Below are positions 5,864 through 13,756 of a DNA stretch of 16,873 nt, one piece after another. Origin of the DNA: JAAELZ01 sp047639475 (GTDB lineage Bacteria; Pseudomonadota; Gammaproteobacteria; Arenicellales; Poriferihabitantaceae); NCBI GenBank assembly GCA_047639475.1, contig JBLIOD010000058.1, positions 1 to 16,873 on the forward strand. The letters run 5' to 3'. A program made the position numbers and the translations under genes. Position 1 is the stretch's first letter. The number at the start of each line of letters is the position of its first letter. The notes below the pieces were generated by a model that saw nothing but the letters and a program-made list of their open reading frames with translations, was not told the origin of the DNA and did no database searches.

Positions 5864-8281
5864 TTATGAGCGCATTCTCGAAAATTTAGGATCAAACAGG
5901 GTTTCGGAGTAAAGCGTTGCTGGGTAGCGCTCGCCTAAAATTTCAATGTCGACTTGCTTGCCTTCAGTGGCGTGCTCTAGGGGTAGAAACCCATAAGCCA
6001 CGCTTTTCTCACTGTAGTGGGCATAACCGCCTGAAGTGACAAAACCCACGACTTCATCGCCAATCCAGATCGGTTCATCTGCCACTACATCGGCATCATC
6101 TACTTCTACTGTAAAGGTGCACAATTTACGTTCTGCGCCCTTTTCTTTGTCTGCAATGGCCGCGGCTTTGCCGATGAAATTCGCTTTTTTGTTATAAGCC
6201 ACAAACCGACCCAAGCCCGTTTCTAGCGGCGTGTAGTCGGGCTTGAATTCTCGCATCCACGAACCGAATGATTTTTCTAATCGTAAGCTCATCATAGCGC
6301 GCATACCAAATGGGCGAAGGCCAAAGGCTTCCCCTGCATCGGTAAGCAGCTCATACAATGCGACTTGTTGCTTAGCCGGCACATATATCTCGTAGCCCAA
6401 GTCACCCGTATACGACACTCTTTGCACCAAGGCGTCTAGCGTGCCTAATTGCAGATACTTAAGCGTCATAAACTTAAACGTTTCATGTGATACATCTTGG
6501 CGCGACACTGCTTGTAGTAATTCTCTGGCTTTAGGCCCCGCTATTTGAAACCCAATGCGTTCATTAGAAATATTTTCAATGTGAACACCGGACTCGGGCA
6601 AATATTGCTCAAACCAACGCTGGTGATACGCCTGTGAACCATATGACGCCGTTAGTTGATATGCTTGTTCATCCAACATCGATACAGTGAAGTCGCCCAC
6701 CATTTTCCCGCTGGGACTGAGCATCGGACACAATGTTAAGCAATGCATTTTGGGCATTCTGCCCGCCATAATTCTATCTAGGTAAGCTTTAGCGCCTTCT
6801 CCTGTTACTAGGAACTTGCTAAAGTTATGTACTTCATTAATACCCACTGCCGTGCGCACAGCTCGACATTCTTCTCCCACTCTGTCAAACGCATTTGAGC
6901 GTCGCAAGCTGGGGATTTCGTAGGGAGTCTCTCCTTCTGCGGCGAAATAGTTTACGTGCTCCATGCCGTAACCTTGGCCAAATACCGCGTTTTGCGCTTT
7001 CCACAGCCCGTAAGCAGGGGTGGTATTAAATGGACGACCTGCGGGGAGTTCTTCATTCGGGTACGTCATCGAAAACCGTTTCTGGTAATTCTCGGTAACT
7101 TTTATTCTTGTATAGGGCTTGGTGCAGTAGTCACCATAGCGCGCGACATCCATTGCCATCACGTTGCTAGATGGCTCGCCGTGAATCATCCACTCTGCCA
7201 AGCTTAAGCCCACACCGCCGCCTTGGCTAAAGCCAGCCATCACACCGCAAGCTGACCAATAGTTTCTTAAGCCCGGTACAGGCCCTACTAATGGATTGCC
7301 ATCTGGTGCAAAGGTAAACGGGCCATTAATAATGGTTTTAATCCCCGCTTTTTCTAATACGGGATAGCGCTTAAAAGCGATAGCCAAAGAATCGCCTATG
7401 CGGTCTAAGTTATTCTCTAGTAGCTCATGGCCGAATTCCCATGGCGTGCCGTCCACAGCCCAAGGGTCGCATTGCTGTTCGTAAAAGCCGATCACTAAGC
7501 CTTGGCGTTCCTGGCGTAAATAGCTTTCTCCGTCAGGGTCGAGAACGTGGGGCAGTTCTTTTTCCAAGCTAGCGACTTCATCGATAGTTTCAGTCGCCAG
7601 GTATTGATGCTCCATCGGGTGTAGCGGTAGATTGATGCCCACCATTTCGCCGACTTCACGAGCCCACAATCCCGCTGCGTTGACCACGTGCTCCGCTATC
7701 ATGGTGCCTTTCTTGGTGATGATTTCCCAACTGCCATCAGGGCGCTGGTTTAATGCATTCACCGGGTTACGTAGAATAATTTCCGCGCCGCCCAGTTGTG
7801 CAGCTTTTGCGTAGGCGTGAGTTGTACCCGAAGGGTCTAGGTGTCCGTCTAAAGGAACGTACATTCCGCCCACAATGCCGTCGGTATTGGTAATCGGTGA
7901 TAACTCGCGAATTTCCGCTGGCGTGACTAGGTGCGAATCCACTCCCATGTAATTGTGCTTGGCGCGCTCTGCAAGTAAAAAATCCATGCGGTCACTGTTG
8001 GCCGCGAGGGATATTCCACCGACATGATGCAGTCCGCAGTTCTGCCCAGATATCTTTTCGATCTCGTCATATAAGCCAATGGTATAGCTTTGTAATGCGG
8101 CGATATCAGTATCCGAATTCATGGTATGAAAGCCTCCGGCTGCATGCCATGTTGATCCCGAAGTCAGTTCAGAACGCTCGATCAGGCAAACGTCTTTCCA
8201 ACCCAGTTTCGTTAAATGATACAGCACACTACAACCGACAACACCGCCGCCAATCACCGCAACTTGAGTATGAGATTTCAT
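5864..8281 (-). CDS. FAD-dependent dehydrogenase with GcvT domains (dimethylglycine/sarcosine dehydrogenase-like)
   Basis: The 805-residue architecture matches mammalian dimethylglycine and sarcosine dehydrogenases: a DAO-type FAD domain, then FAO and GcvT/GcvT_C folate-binding domains. These enzymes oxidise an N-methyl group and pass it to tetrahydrofolate as 5,10-methylene-THF. Visible motifs are the dinucleotide loop VIGGGVVGCS at residues 9-18 and SGSTWHAAGG at 41-50, where His46 corresponds to the covalent-FAD histidine of DMGDH. DGHLDPSGTTHAYAKAA is also conserved. From about residue 430 the GcvT part carries HNFSKFLVTG and, near the end, GMRAMMSLRLEKSFGSWMRE. A good Shine-Dalgarno (AGGAGA, 8291-8296) sits 9 bases before the ATG and 1 base from the regulator stop, so the two are translationally close. 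The substrate is unknown: dimethylglycine, sarcosine, N-methylglutamate or another secondary or tertiary amine are all possible. Confidence 0.9.
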   Translation of the reverse strand: MKSHTQVAVIGGGVVGCSVLYHLTKLGWKDVCLIERSELTSGSTWHAAGGFHTMNSDTDIAALQSYTIGLYDEIEKISGQNCGLHHVGGISLAANSDRMDFLLAERAKHNYMGVDSHLVTPAEIRELSPITNTDGIVGGMYVPLDGHLDPSGTTHAYAKAAQLGGAEIILRNPVNALNQRPDGSWEIITKKGTMIAEHVVNAAGLWAREVGEMVGINLPLHPMEHQYLATETIDEVASLEKELPHVLDPDGESYLRQERQGLVIGFYEQQCDPWAVDGTPWEFGHELLENNLDRIGDSLAIAFKRYPVLEKAGIKTIINGPFTFAPDGNPLVGPVPGLRNYWSACGVMAGFSQGGGVGLSLAEWMIHGEPSSNVMAMDVARYGDYCTKPYTRIKVTENYQKRFSMTYPNEELPAGRPFNTTPAYGLWKAQNAVFGQGYGMEHVNYFAAEGETPYEIPSLRRSNAFDRVGEECRAVRTAVGINEVHNFSKFLVTGEGAKAYLDRIMAGRMPKMHCLTLCPMLSPSGKMVGDFTVSMLDEQAYQLTASYGSQAYHQRWFEQYLPESGVHIENISNERIGFQIAGPKARELLQAVSRQDVSHETFKFMTLKYLQLGTLDALVQRVSYTGDLGYEIYVPAKQQVALYELLTDAGEAFGLRPFGMRAMMSLRLEKSFGSWMREFKPDYTPLETGLGRFVAYNKKANFIGKAAAIADKEKGAERKLCTFTVEVDDADVVADEPIWIGDEVVGFVTSGGYAHYSEKSVAYGFLPLEHATEGKQVDIEILGERYPATLYSETLFDPKFSRMRS

Positions 8282-8290
8282 AGTTAGTTT

Positions 8291-8296
8291 TCTCCT
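8291..8296 (-). promoter_or_regulatory. Shine-Dalgarno of the DMGDH-like gene
   Basis: AGGAGA on the minus strand, 9 bases from the ATG at 8279-8281 and directly downstream of the stop codon of the XRE regulator. It is the clearest ribosome site in the cluster and supports co-transcription of the two genes. Confidence 0.7.
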
Positions 8297-8297
8297 G

Positions 8298-9143
8298 CTA
8301 AATTTCTTTGATTAATTTTTCTAAGGTGGCTTTTACTTCGTGTGGGTGCACCACTGCATTACGAATGAGTTCGTTAAATCGTTTACTCAATAAACGAATA
8401 TTTTCAGCGCTGTTTAGCACCAAATAATGTTGGCCTAAAAATACCACCGCTCGAATAGGCCCAAATATAGTGAACGGCACGGTATAGAACTCTCGTTCGT
8501 CGAACATAAACCAGCGGAATCTGGGATACAGTTCATCAATTAATTCTATCGCATGCTCCAGTTGCTTCTTACGCATCTTCGCTGGTAGATCACTCCATAC
8601 ACCCTCTCCTCGTGCGAAGCCCTCCAGCACTTGCAACGATTGCACCGCTTCGAGTTCACCTTTGTTTTGGCGAAGTTGCGCTAACAGCAATCGGCTTTCC
8701 GTCACAATTTGATCTGTCTTGCCCGTACCATAACGGCGAAATTCGTAACTTGTGACTGCCGCAATTTTAAGCAAATCGGGCAAGGTGCTAGGTATATATC
8801 GCACCTTGTAATCTTGCGCTTCTCGGTGCCAACGCAGAAAGCGTTTGTTAAATCCGGTGTCGCGGTATTCTTCTATTTCTAGTGGGCCTGCCACCAGCTT
8901 GGTGTCAACAGGCCCTTCTTCTGTTAGCCCTAATAACCAGTCGACACTGACACTATATTTCTCAGCGATTGAGGCAATGGTATCTGCGCGAGGCAGTCGC
9001 AGGTTTTTGTCCGACAACAATTGTGACAGTGTTGATCGGTCAACACCGATGGACTCCGCAAACTTCGAAGGATTGAGTTGGCTTTGGGTAATGACTTGCC
9101 CAATTCTGTCGCGAAACAGCACCACTCGCTCTGCGTAATTCAT
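8298..9143 (-). CDS. XRE-family transcriptional regulator with long C-terminal domain
   Basis: A 281-residue protein with an N-terminal Cro/C1-type helix-turn-helix at about residues 14-72: VITQSQLNPSKFAESIG, then VDRSTLSQLLSDKNLRLPRA and YSVSVDWLLGLTEEG. The remaining 200 residues are not a known metabolite-binding fold to me. They contain conserved-looking stretches such as VTSYEFRRYGTG and FTIFGPIRAVVFLGQHYLVL and may sense an inducer. It lies between the MttB-like gene (35 bases upstream) and the DMGDH-like gene (16 bases downstream), so it is embedded in the unit it probably controls. The palindrome at 10772-10786 in the divergent promoter region is the best candidate binding site. Whether it represses or activates cannot be told from sequence, although operator overlap with the -35 box suggests repression. 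The ATG at 9141-9143 has only a weak ribosome site. Confidence 0.88.
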   Translation of the reverse strand: MNYAERVVLFRDRIGQVITQSQLNPSKFAESIGVDRSTLSQLLSDKNLRLPRADTIASIAEKYSVSVDWLLGLTEEGPVDTKLVAGPLEIEEYRDTGFNKRFLRWHREAQDYKVRYIPSTLPDLLKIAAVTSYEFRRYGTGKTDQIVTESRLLLAQLRQNKGELEAVQSLQVLEGFARGEGVWSDLPAKMRKKQLEHAIELIDELYPRFRWFMFDEREFYTVPFTIFGPIRAVVFLGQHYLVLNSAENIRLLSKRFNELIRNAVVHPHEVKATLEKLIKEI

Positions 9144-9178
9144 TGCTCTAAGATTATTTTCGAATTTGGTGTAGGAAG

Positions 9179-10696
9179 TTAACTGACACCATATTCCTTG
9201 CGTCGACGTTCAACATAAGCATCTAGCTCTTCACTCGCTGCTTCATCTAGATGCGGCTGCTCGTATTGCTGTAACACTTCTTTGTATATTTTGTTGGCGC
9301 GCTGCGTGGCGGTTATCGAACCGTTCTCTTCCCATGTTTCAAAGTTACTCCAGTCCGTTACAAATGGCGTATGGAATGCCGTTTCATATCTGGCAAAGGT
9401 ATGGTCAGTACCAAAGAAGTGACCTCCCGCGCCCACTTCTTGTATCGCCTCAAAAGCCAGTTCTTCATCGTTGACCTCAATGCCTTTCAAGGTTTGCAGC
9501 ATGATCTGTATCATCTCTATATCAATGATGAATTTCTCAAAGGAGGCACATAAGCCCCCTTCTAACCAGCCTGCGCTGTGTTTGATCATATTGCCGTGAG
9601 ACATCACCGCCGACCACAAAGAAGTTTGCGCTTCCCACGTGGCTTGCGCATCAACCGCATTCGACGCATTGACCCCCGACGTTCTATAAGGAATGTTGTA
9701 ACGGCGCGCTAACTGACCGCCCGCCATTACCGCTTTAGCGTATTCCGGCGTGCCAAAAGCAGGGGAGCCGGTTTTCATATCCACATTGGAGGTGAAGCCG
9801 CCATACAATGCGGGCGAGCCTGGATTGATCATTTGCGTTATCGCGATGACACCCAGCGCTTCCGCATTTTGCTGCGACAAAGCACCTGCTAACGACACCG
9901 GACTCATTGCACCTGCCAAGGTAAACGGCGTCACAATAACGGGTTGATTATATTCCGCCAACAACATCAAACCATCGAGCATCGGCTCATCAACTTTGAG
10001 CGGCGAATTGGTGTTCACCACCGTCATGATACTGGGTTCCCGCTTTAGCTGCGCATCATCAATACCACGCGCAATTTTTATCATTTCTATGCCATCTTCA
10101 ACCCGTCCCTCGCCTAAACTATAGACGTGCCACGACTTTTCAGACAATTTAATAAACGCTGAATACGCATCCAAGTGGCGAGTAGAGGCATGTAAGTCGA
10201 CAGGTTCCACCGGATAGCCAGAGAACATGTCCATGCAATCAAAATATTGACCGAGGCGGATGAAGTTACAAAAATCTTCATAATTTCCCATGCGTCTGCC
10301 ACGGTCTAGGTCCGAACTATTGGGGGCACTGGCAACCGGCGTGAAATTAATATGGTTGGTGCCCATCTTGCGGTTGTACTTCGGATTGCGCGCATGCTGT
10401 GTGAACTCACTGGGCACGGTTTTTATCTTCTCCATGACCATTGCCCGGTCCATCAGCACGTAACCGGTTTTAGGGCACAAGGTTGCGCCATGTTCGAGCA
10501 TCAGCGCTTTGCTACGCTCATTAACAATCTCTAGACCTATCTCCTCCAATATGCGCATCGACGCATTGTGAATCTTGTCGAGCTGCTCTGGATTCAGTAC
10601 TTCTAAAGGAGTGAAATTATTCTGAGATTGCTCGCAAGGAATTTGCGGCAAGGAAAAAGCGGAAGCGTCTCTGCGCTTTGAGTTGCGTCTGGCCAT
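9179..10696 (-). CDS. MttB-superfamily (trimethylamine methyltransferase-like) protein, non-pyrrolysine
   Basis: A 505-residue member of the MttB superfamily, whose characterised members move a methyl group from a quaternary or tertiary amine to a corrinoid protein (for example trimethylamine, glycine betaine, proline betaine, carnitine). The basic N-terminus MARRNSKRRDA followed by LNPEQLDKIHNASMRILEEI is typical of the aerobic proteobacterial subgroup. Later family-like stretches include GTNHINFTPVASAPN, LGEGRVEDGIEMIKIARGI, PVIVTPFTLAGAMSPVSLAG and QEVGAGGHFFGTDHTFARYE. There is no in-frame amber codon, so it is not a pyrrolysine enzyme like archaeal MttB. No corrinoid-binding protein (MtgC/MtaC-type, with DXHXXG) and no methylcorrinoid:THF methyltransferase occur in the window. 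It is the first gene of the minus-strand set. The start at 10694-10696 has no strong Shine-Dalgarno. The family is secure; the substrate and even the methyltransferase role are inferred. Confidence 0.88.
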   Translation of the reverse strand: MARRNSKRRDASAFSLPQIPCEQSQNNFTPLEVLNPEQLDKIHNASMRILEEIGLEIVNERSKALMLEHGATLCPKTGYVLMDRAMVMEKIKTVPSEFTQHARNPKYNRKMGTNHINFTPVASAPNSSDLDRGRRMGNYEDFCNFIRLGQYFDCMDMFSGYPVEPVDLHASTRHLDAYSAFIKLSEKSWHVYSLGEGRVEDGIEMIKIARGIDDAQLKREPSIMTVVNTNSPLKVDEPMLDGLMLLAEYNQPVIVTPFTLAGAMSPVSLAGALSQQNAEALGVIAITQMINPGSPALYGGFTSNVDMKTGSPAFGTPEYAKAVMAGGQLARRYNIPYRTSGVNASNAVDAQATWEAQTSLWSAVMSHGNMIKHSAGWLEGGLCASFEKFIIDIEMIQIMLQTLKGIEVNDEELAFEAIQEVGAGGHFFGTDHTFARYETAFHTPFVTDWSNFETWEENGSITATQRANKIYKEVLQQYEQPHLDEAASEELDAYVERRRKEYGVS

Positions 10697-10761
10697 TGGA
10701 TGAACAATGATGCTTAAAGGAAGCTTACTTTAAGGCAAGACTGTGATTAACTGAACTAATG

Positions 10762-10789
10762 TTTACAAATATCACCATAATGGTGACAA
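10762..10789 (-). promoter_or_regulatory. Candidate promoter of the MttB-like gene set
   Basis: On the minus strand TTGTCA (10784-10789) is followed after 16 bases by TGTAAA (10762-10767). The -35 matches 5 of 6 consensus bases and the -10 matches 4 of 6. The start site would lie near 10755, about 60 bases before the MttB-like ATG. The palindrome at 10772-10786 covers part of the -35 and most of the spacer, the usual place for a repressor. Confidence 0.35.
10772..10786. promoter_or_regulatory. Perfect 7-1-7 palindrome, candidate operator
   Basis: TCACCAT-A-ATGGTGA is a perfect inverted repeat in the 156-base gap between the divergent MttB-like and desaturase genes. An isolated partial half-site AGGTGA recurs at 10829-10834. 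The size and symmetry fit a dimeric helix-turn-helix regulator such as the XRE protein encoded at 8298-9143. I found no second full copy in the window. Binding is inferred, not shown. Confidence 0.5.
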
Positions 10790-10852
10790 AACCCTTGTTT
10801 TTAAAATCCCACTGGCCTTGCCTCATCAAGGTGACCTACCTAAATTGGCGTC

Positions 10853-11782
10853 ATGGCAAGTAATAATAAAAAGAGATCTCAAACAATAAAAGCTCAACCT
10901 GTCATGGAGTGGCAGACTCTATTGCTAGCGCTATTCAGTTACAGCCTTTGGATAGTCATCCTACTGCTTTTTGCGCAATTGCCTGCCCTTGTTTTTATGT
11001 CCGTGCTTTGCTTGCAGATGGTGCTTTTTAGTTCGCTATCTCATGAAGTTATTCATGGTCATCCATTTAAGGCCACTTGGCTGAATGATGCTTTAGTATC
11101 ACTGCCGCTTACACTGTATCCGTATTACGAATACAAGCAATCGCATCTGACACACCATATAGACGAAAACCTTACCATTCCAAATGCCGATCCAGAAAGC
11201 TTTTTTGTCACACCGGAAAAATGGGCGAACAGTGGTGCTTTTCGCAAAATGTTAAAGTGGATTGATATGACGCTACTTGGGCGATTTTTATTTGGTCCCG
11301 CTAGTCATATCTTGCATTTGGCAAAAAAAATGCTGACTCAGCTTATGGCGAAAAATAACAGACTAAGGCTTCAATGGTTAAGCTATTTGCTCGGTGTCGC
11401 TGTCGTACTCTGGATAGTCAACTTAGCAGGCATATCCCTTTGGCTATATGCCATCTGTGCTTATTTTGCTTTGTCGATTATTGGCGTCAGATCATTTTAC
11501 GAACATCGCCCCATGCCCAAGGCAAGTAATCGCATTGTGGTAGTGCGGTCTTGCGCTCCTTTTCATATTTTGTTTCTGTATAATAATTTACACGCCGTTC
11601 ACCACAAACACCCCACCATGCCTTGGTATCACTTGTTCGCAGAATATCAAAGAGGAGAACGAGCTTACCTTGAGAATAACGGGGGGTTTTATTTTGCGGG
11701 ATATCGACACTGGCTAAAGTATTTAATCAAACCCGTTGCGCACCCAGTACACCCTGGCTTTTCCAACATTGAACGAACCTAG
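10853..11782 (+). CDS. Membrane fatty-acid-desaturase-family protein (putative diiron oxygenase)
   Basis: A 309-residue membrane protein of the FA_desaturase family, which uses a histidine-bound diiron centre for O2-dependent desaturation or hydroxylation. The histidine boxes are present: HEVIHGH at residues 64-70, HLTHH at 98-102, EHR at 217-219 and HAVHHKH at 247-253. Hydrophobic segments at about 22-60, 82-92, 175-192 and 194-212 fit the usual four-helix topology with the boxes facing the cytoplasm. It is the first gene of the plus-strand set, divergent from the MttB-like gene and overlapping or abutting the PhnD-like gene, with no lipid gene nearby. A role in hydroxylating or opening a small methylated amine, rather than desaturating lipids, is therefore plausible but inferred. 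The ATG at 10853 has only a distant AAGGTGA as ribosome site. Confidence 0.85.
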   Translation: MASNNKKRSQTIKAQPVMEWQTLLLALFSYSLWIVILLLFAQLPALVFMSVLCLQMVLFSSLSHEVIHGHPFKATWLNDALVSLPLTLYPYYEYKQSHLTHHIDENLTIPNADPESFFVTPEKWANSGAFRKMLKWIDMTLLGRFLFGPASHILHLAKKMLTQLMAKNNRLRLQWLSYLLGVAVVLWIVNLAGISLWLYAICAYFALSIIGVRSFYEHRPMPKASNRIVVVRSCAPFHILFLYNNLHAVHHKHPTMPWYHLFAEYQRGERAYLENNGGFYFAGYRHWLKYLIKPVAHPVHPGFSNIERT

Positions 11783-12590
11783 CATCAATAAAACCCGATG
11801 GGTTCACGCTGGTATGTATGGCAATACGCCTGCGCACCAACGAGCTTGGCGGCATTGGTTTGAAGCTTTTAGTACAATTTGCGGAACGGAGTTTGCATTG
11901 AGCTTCGGGCACGGACAAAATGACGATACTTATAGAGCCAAAGATTTATTCATGGCACAAACTTGCGGCTACCCTCTACTCAAAAAATGGTCCCCCACCC
12001 ACTATCCCATTGCAACAGCGACTTTTAATATAGCGGGCTGCGAAGAAGATCGATATAGCAGTTGGTTTGTTTGCCATAAGAATAGTGCGCACCAGCATCT
12101 CGACCAATTCGCCAACAGTACAGTCACCGTCAACGGATCAGATTCAAACAGCGGGTGCAACGTACTGCGCTATGCAGTAAGCCAACTGAGTAATTTTGAG
12201 CCAAACAAACCTTATTTCAAAAAGGTGACACAAAGTGGCGGGCATTGGAACAGTCTGCAACTAATCAGCAAAGGAGAAGCTGATTTAGCCGCAATCGATA
12301 GCGTCAGTTACGCTTTGGCATTGCAGCATTACCCAGAGCTAAAGCAAACCCTCAAAATCATCGGTCAATCTGAGTTCAGCATGGGTCTGCCATTTATTGC
12401 ACCAAACACATTGGCACTAGACACCACTGAACTCACAGAAAAAATGAACGAAGCGGTTGAAACCATGGACGGCGACAGCCGGGCGCTGTTATTTCTCAAA
12501 GGCTTTGTTCCTTGCAAATTAGGCGACTATAATTCCATCCAAGAAATCGAAACAGCGGCGATACAAAAGGGCTACGCCGAGCTAAGGTGA
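11736..12590 (+). CDS. PhnD-like periplasmic-binding-fold protein without signal peptide
   Basis: Up to 284 residues of the PhnD/SsuA/transferrin-like fold (phosphate/phosphonate-type substrate-binding proteins). Recognisable parts are RWVHAGMYGNTPAHQRAWRH near the N-terminus, then DLFMAQTCGYPL, a VTVNGSDSNSGCNVLRYAVS loop that binds ligand in relatives, GEADLAAIDSVSYAL and PFIAPNTLALDTTELTEKM. No start gives a signal peptide or lipobox, so it appears cytoplasmic. The in-frame ATG at 11814 would remove conserved residues. I therefore keep the TTG at 11736 (a TTG at 11769 is equally possible), which overlaps the desaturase gene and suggests translational coupling. No ABC permease or ATPase is present. 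It may bind or sense the substrate, or may have been recruited as an enzyme. The fold is fairly sure, the role unknown. Confidence 0.75.
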   Translation: MRTQYTLAFPTLNEPSINKTRWVHAGMYGNTPAHQRAWRHWFEAFSTICGTEFALSFGHGQNDDTYRAKDLFMAQTCGYPLLKKWSPTHYPIATATFNIAGCEEDRYSSWFVCHKNSAHQHLDQFANSTVTVNGSDSNSGCNVLRYAVSQLSNFEPNKPYFKKVTQSGGHWNSLQLISKGEADLAAIDSVSYALALQHYPELKQTLKIIGQSEFSMGLPFIAPNTLALDTTELTEKMNEAVETMDGDSRALLFLKGFVPCKLGDYNSIQEIETAAIQKGYAELR

Positions 12591-12613
12591 ACTAAAACTC
12601 TGTGTGAAAATTA

Positions 12614-13633
12614 ATGACGCTGCGAAAAGAACAGGACTTAGACCAACACCCTATGGCGCACAATGTTGCTCTGGCGGATTCGGTGCCGATCATTGATATC
12701 AACGCGCTGGCGAACGGACAAGCGACACAACAGGAAATAAACGAAATAGCCCAGGCTTGTAAAGAATGGGGCTTCTTCCAAGTAGTGAATCATGGTGTGT
12801 CCGAAGAGTTAATTAAAAGCGCATGGAAACGCACCAAGCAGTTTTTCGCACTCCCCATGACCGAGAAAGAGTCGTTGTTACGCACCAAAGACAACCCTTG
12901 GGGTTATTACAACAACGAGTTAACCAAGAACCAACGAGACAAAAAGGAAGTATTTGACTACACACACTCTGGCACAGACCCGATTTATGGCGCAAAAAAT
13001 CGCTGGCTGACCGAGCAAAAAGCGTTCAAATCTGCCATGTTGGAATATTACGCCGCCTGCTCCCATCTCTCAATGCAGTTATTACAAGCATTCTGTCAGG
13101 GCATGGATCTGCCCCCCGACTTCCTTTATAAAGATTTTGAAGGCAACCACACCGGATTTATACGGCTTAATTATTACCCTGTAGACGACCCGATGAAGGG
13201 TTCAAGGTTTGAACCTCAAGCTGAAGTTGGCCTGGGCGTACACCACCACACCGATGCAGGCGCGTTTACCATTTTGTTACAAGACGAGGTCGGCGGCTTG
13301 CAAGTGCATAAAGACGGCCACTGGCACGATATCCCACCCACTCCAAATGCATTCGTCATCAATACTGCTGACATGATGCAAGTGTGGTCAAATGATCGAT
13401 ATAAAGCAGCGGTACATCGCGTTCAAGCAATGACAACCACTGATCGCTACAGCATTCCCTTTTTCTTCAACCCCGCTGCGGGTGCAAAGATAAGCCCGCT
13501 GCCGACTGTTATCTCAGCCGATCGACCGAAGCGTTATCAAACGATAGAATGGGCGCAATTTCGCGGCAAACGATCAGAAGGAGACTACGCCGATTACGGC
13601 GCTGAAGTACAGATATCTCAATTTAAGATATAG
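12614..13633 (+). CDS. 2-oxoglutarate/Fe(II)-dependent oxygenase, isopenicillin N synthase family
   Basis: A 339-residue soluble non-haem iron oxygenase that would use O2 and 2-oxoglutarate to hydroxylate or oxidatively demethylate a small molecule. The N-terminal DIOX_N domain has VPIIDINAL at residues 24-32 and EWGFFQVVNHGV at 51-62. The catalytic jelly roll holds the iron ligands His212 and Asp214 (HHHTDAGAFTIL) and His268 (AVHRV). It also has the 2-oxoglutarate-binding Arg278-x-Ser280 (DRYSIPFF). All expected residues are present. The gene starts 23 bases after the PhnD-like gene and is clearly in the same unit. The ATG at 12614 is used; a second ATG at 12653 would still leave the domain whole. 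The substrate cannot be read from sequence. Plant and bacterial relatives act on very varied compounds, including gibberellins, flavonoids and ethylene precursors. Confidence 0.9.
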   Translation: MTLRKEQDLDQHPMAHNVALADSVPIIDINALANGQATQQEINEIAQACKEWGFFQVVNHGVSEELIKSAWKRTKQFFALPMTEKESLLRTKDNPWGYYNNELTKNQRDKKEVFDYTHSGTDPIYGAKNRWLTEQKAFKSAMLEYYAACSHLSMQLLQAFCQGMDLPPDFLYKDFEGNHTGFIRLNYYPVDDPMKGSRFEPQAEVGLGVHHHTDAGAFTILLQDEVGGLQVHKDGHWHDIPPTPNAFVINTADMMQVWSNDRYKAAVHRVQAMTTTDRYSIPFFFNPAAGAKISPLPTVISADRPKRYQTIEWAQFRGKRSEGDYADYGAEVQISQFKI

Positions 13634-13756
13634 CGACTGGTATTTGCAAGAACGCAGCCTAAATTGGGATAGGCACAGCAAATTGTTAAACATTTGTGAT
13701 ACAAAACTTGCCTGAATTTGCATAATAACCCGCTTAGCCAATATCGATGAAAGCAA

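Noticed and set aside
6956..7207. 83-codon plus-strand frame inside the DMGDH-like gene
   Set aside because: It is antisense to a well-conserved flavoprotein region and has no recognisable motif.
8845..9138. 97-codon plus-strand frame opposite the XRE regulator
   Set aside because: It is serine-rich and antisense to the helix-turn-helix coding region, with no independent support.
13657..13674. GCCTA/TAGGC inverted repeat after the 2OG oxygenase as a terminator
   Set aside because: Five base pairs with an eight-base loop and no following T-run make a terminator unconvincing.
13679..13696. Imperfect dyad CAAATTGTTAAACATTTG upstream of the spondin remnant as an operator
   Set aside because: It needs a bulged base to pair, is AT-rich, and lies before a dead gene; chance is a sufficient explanation.
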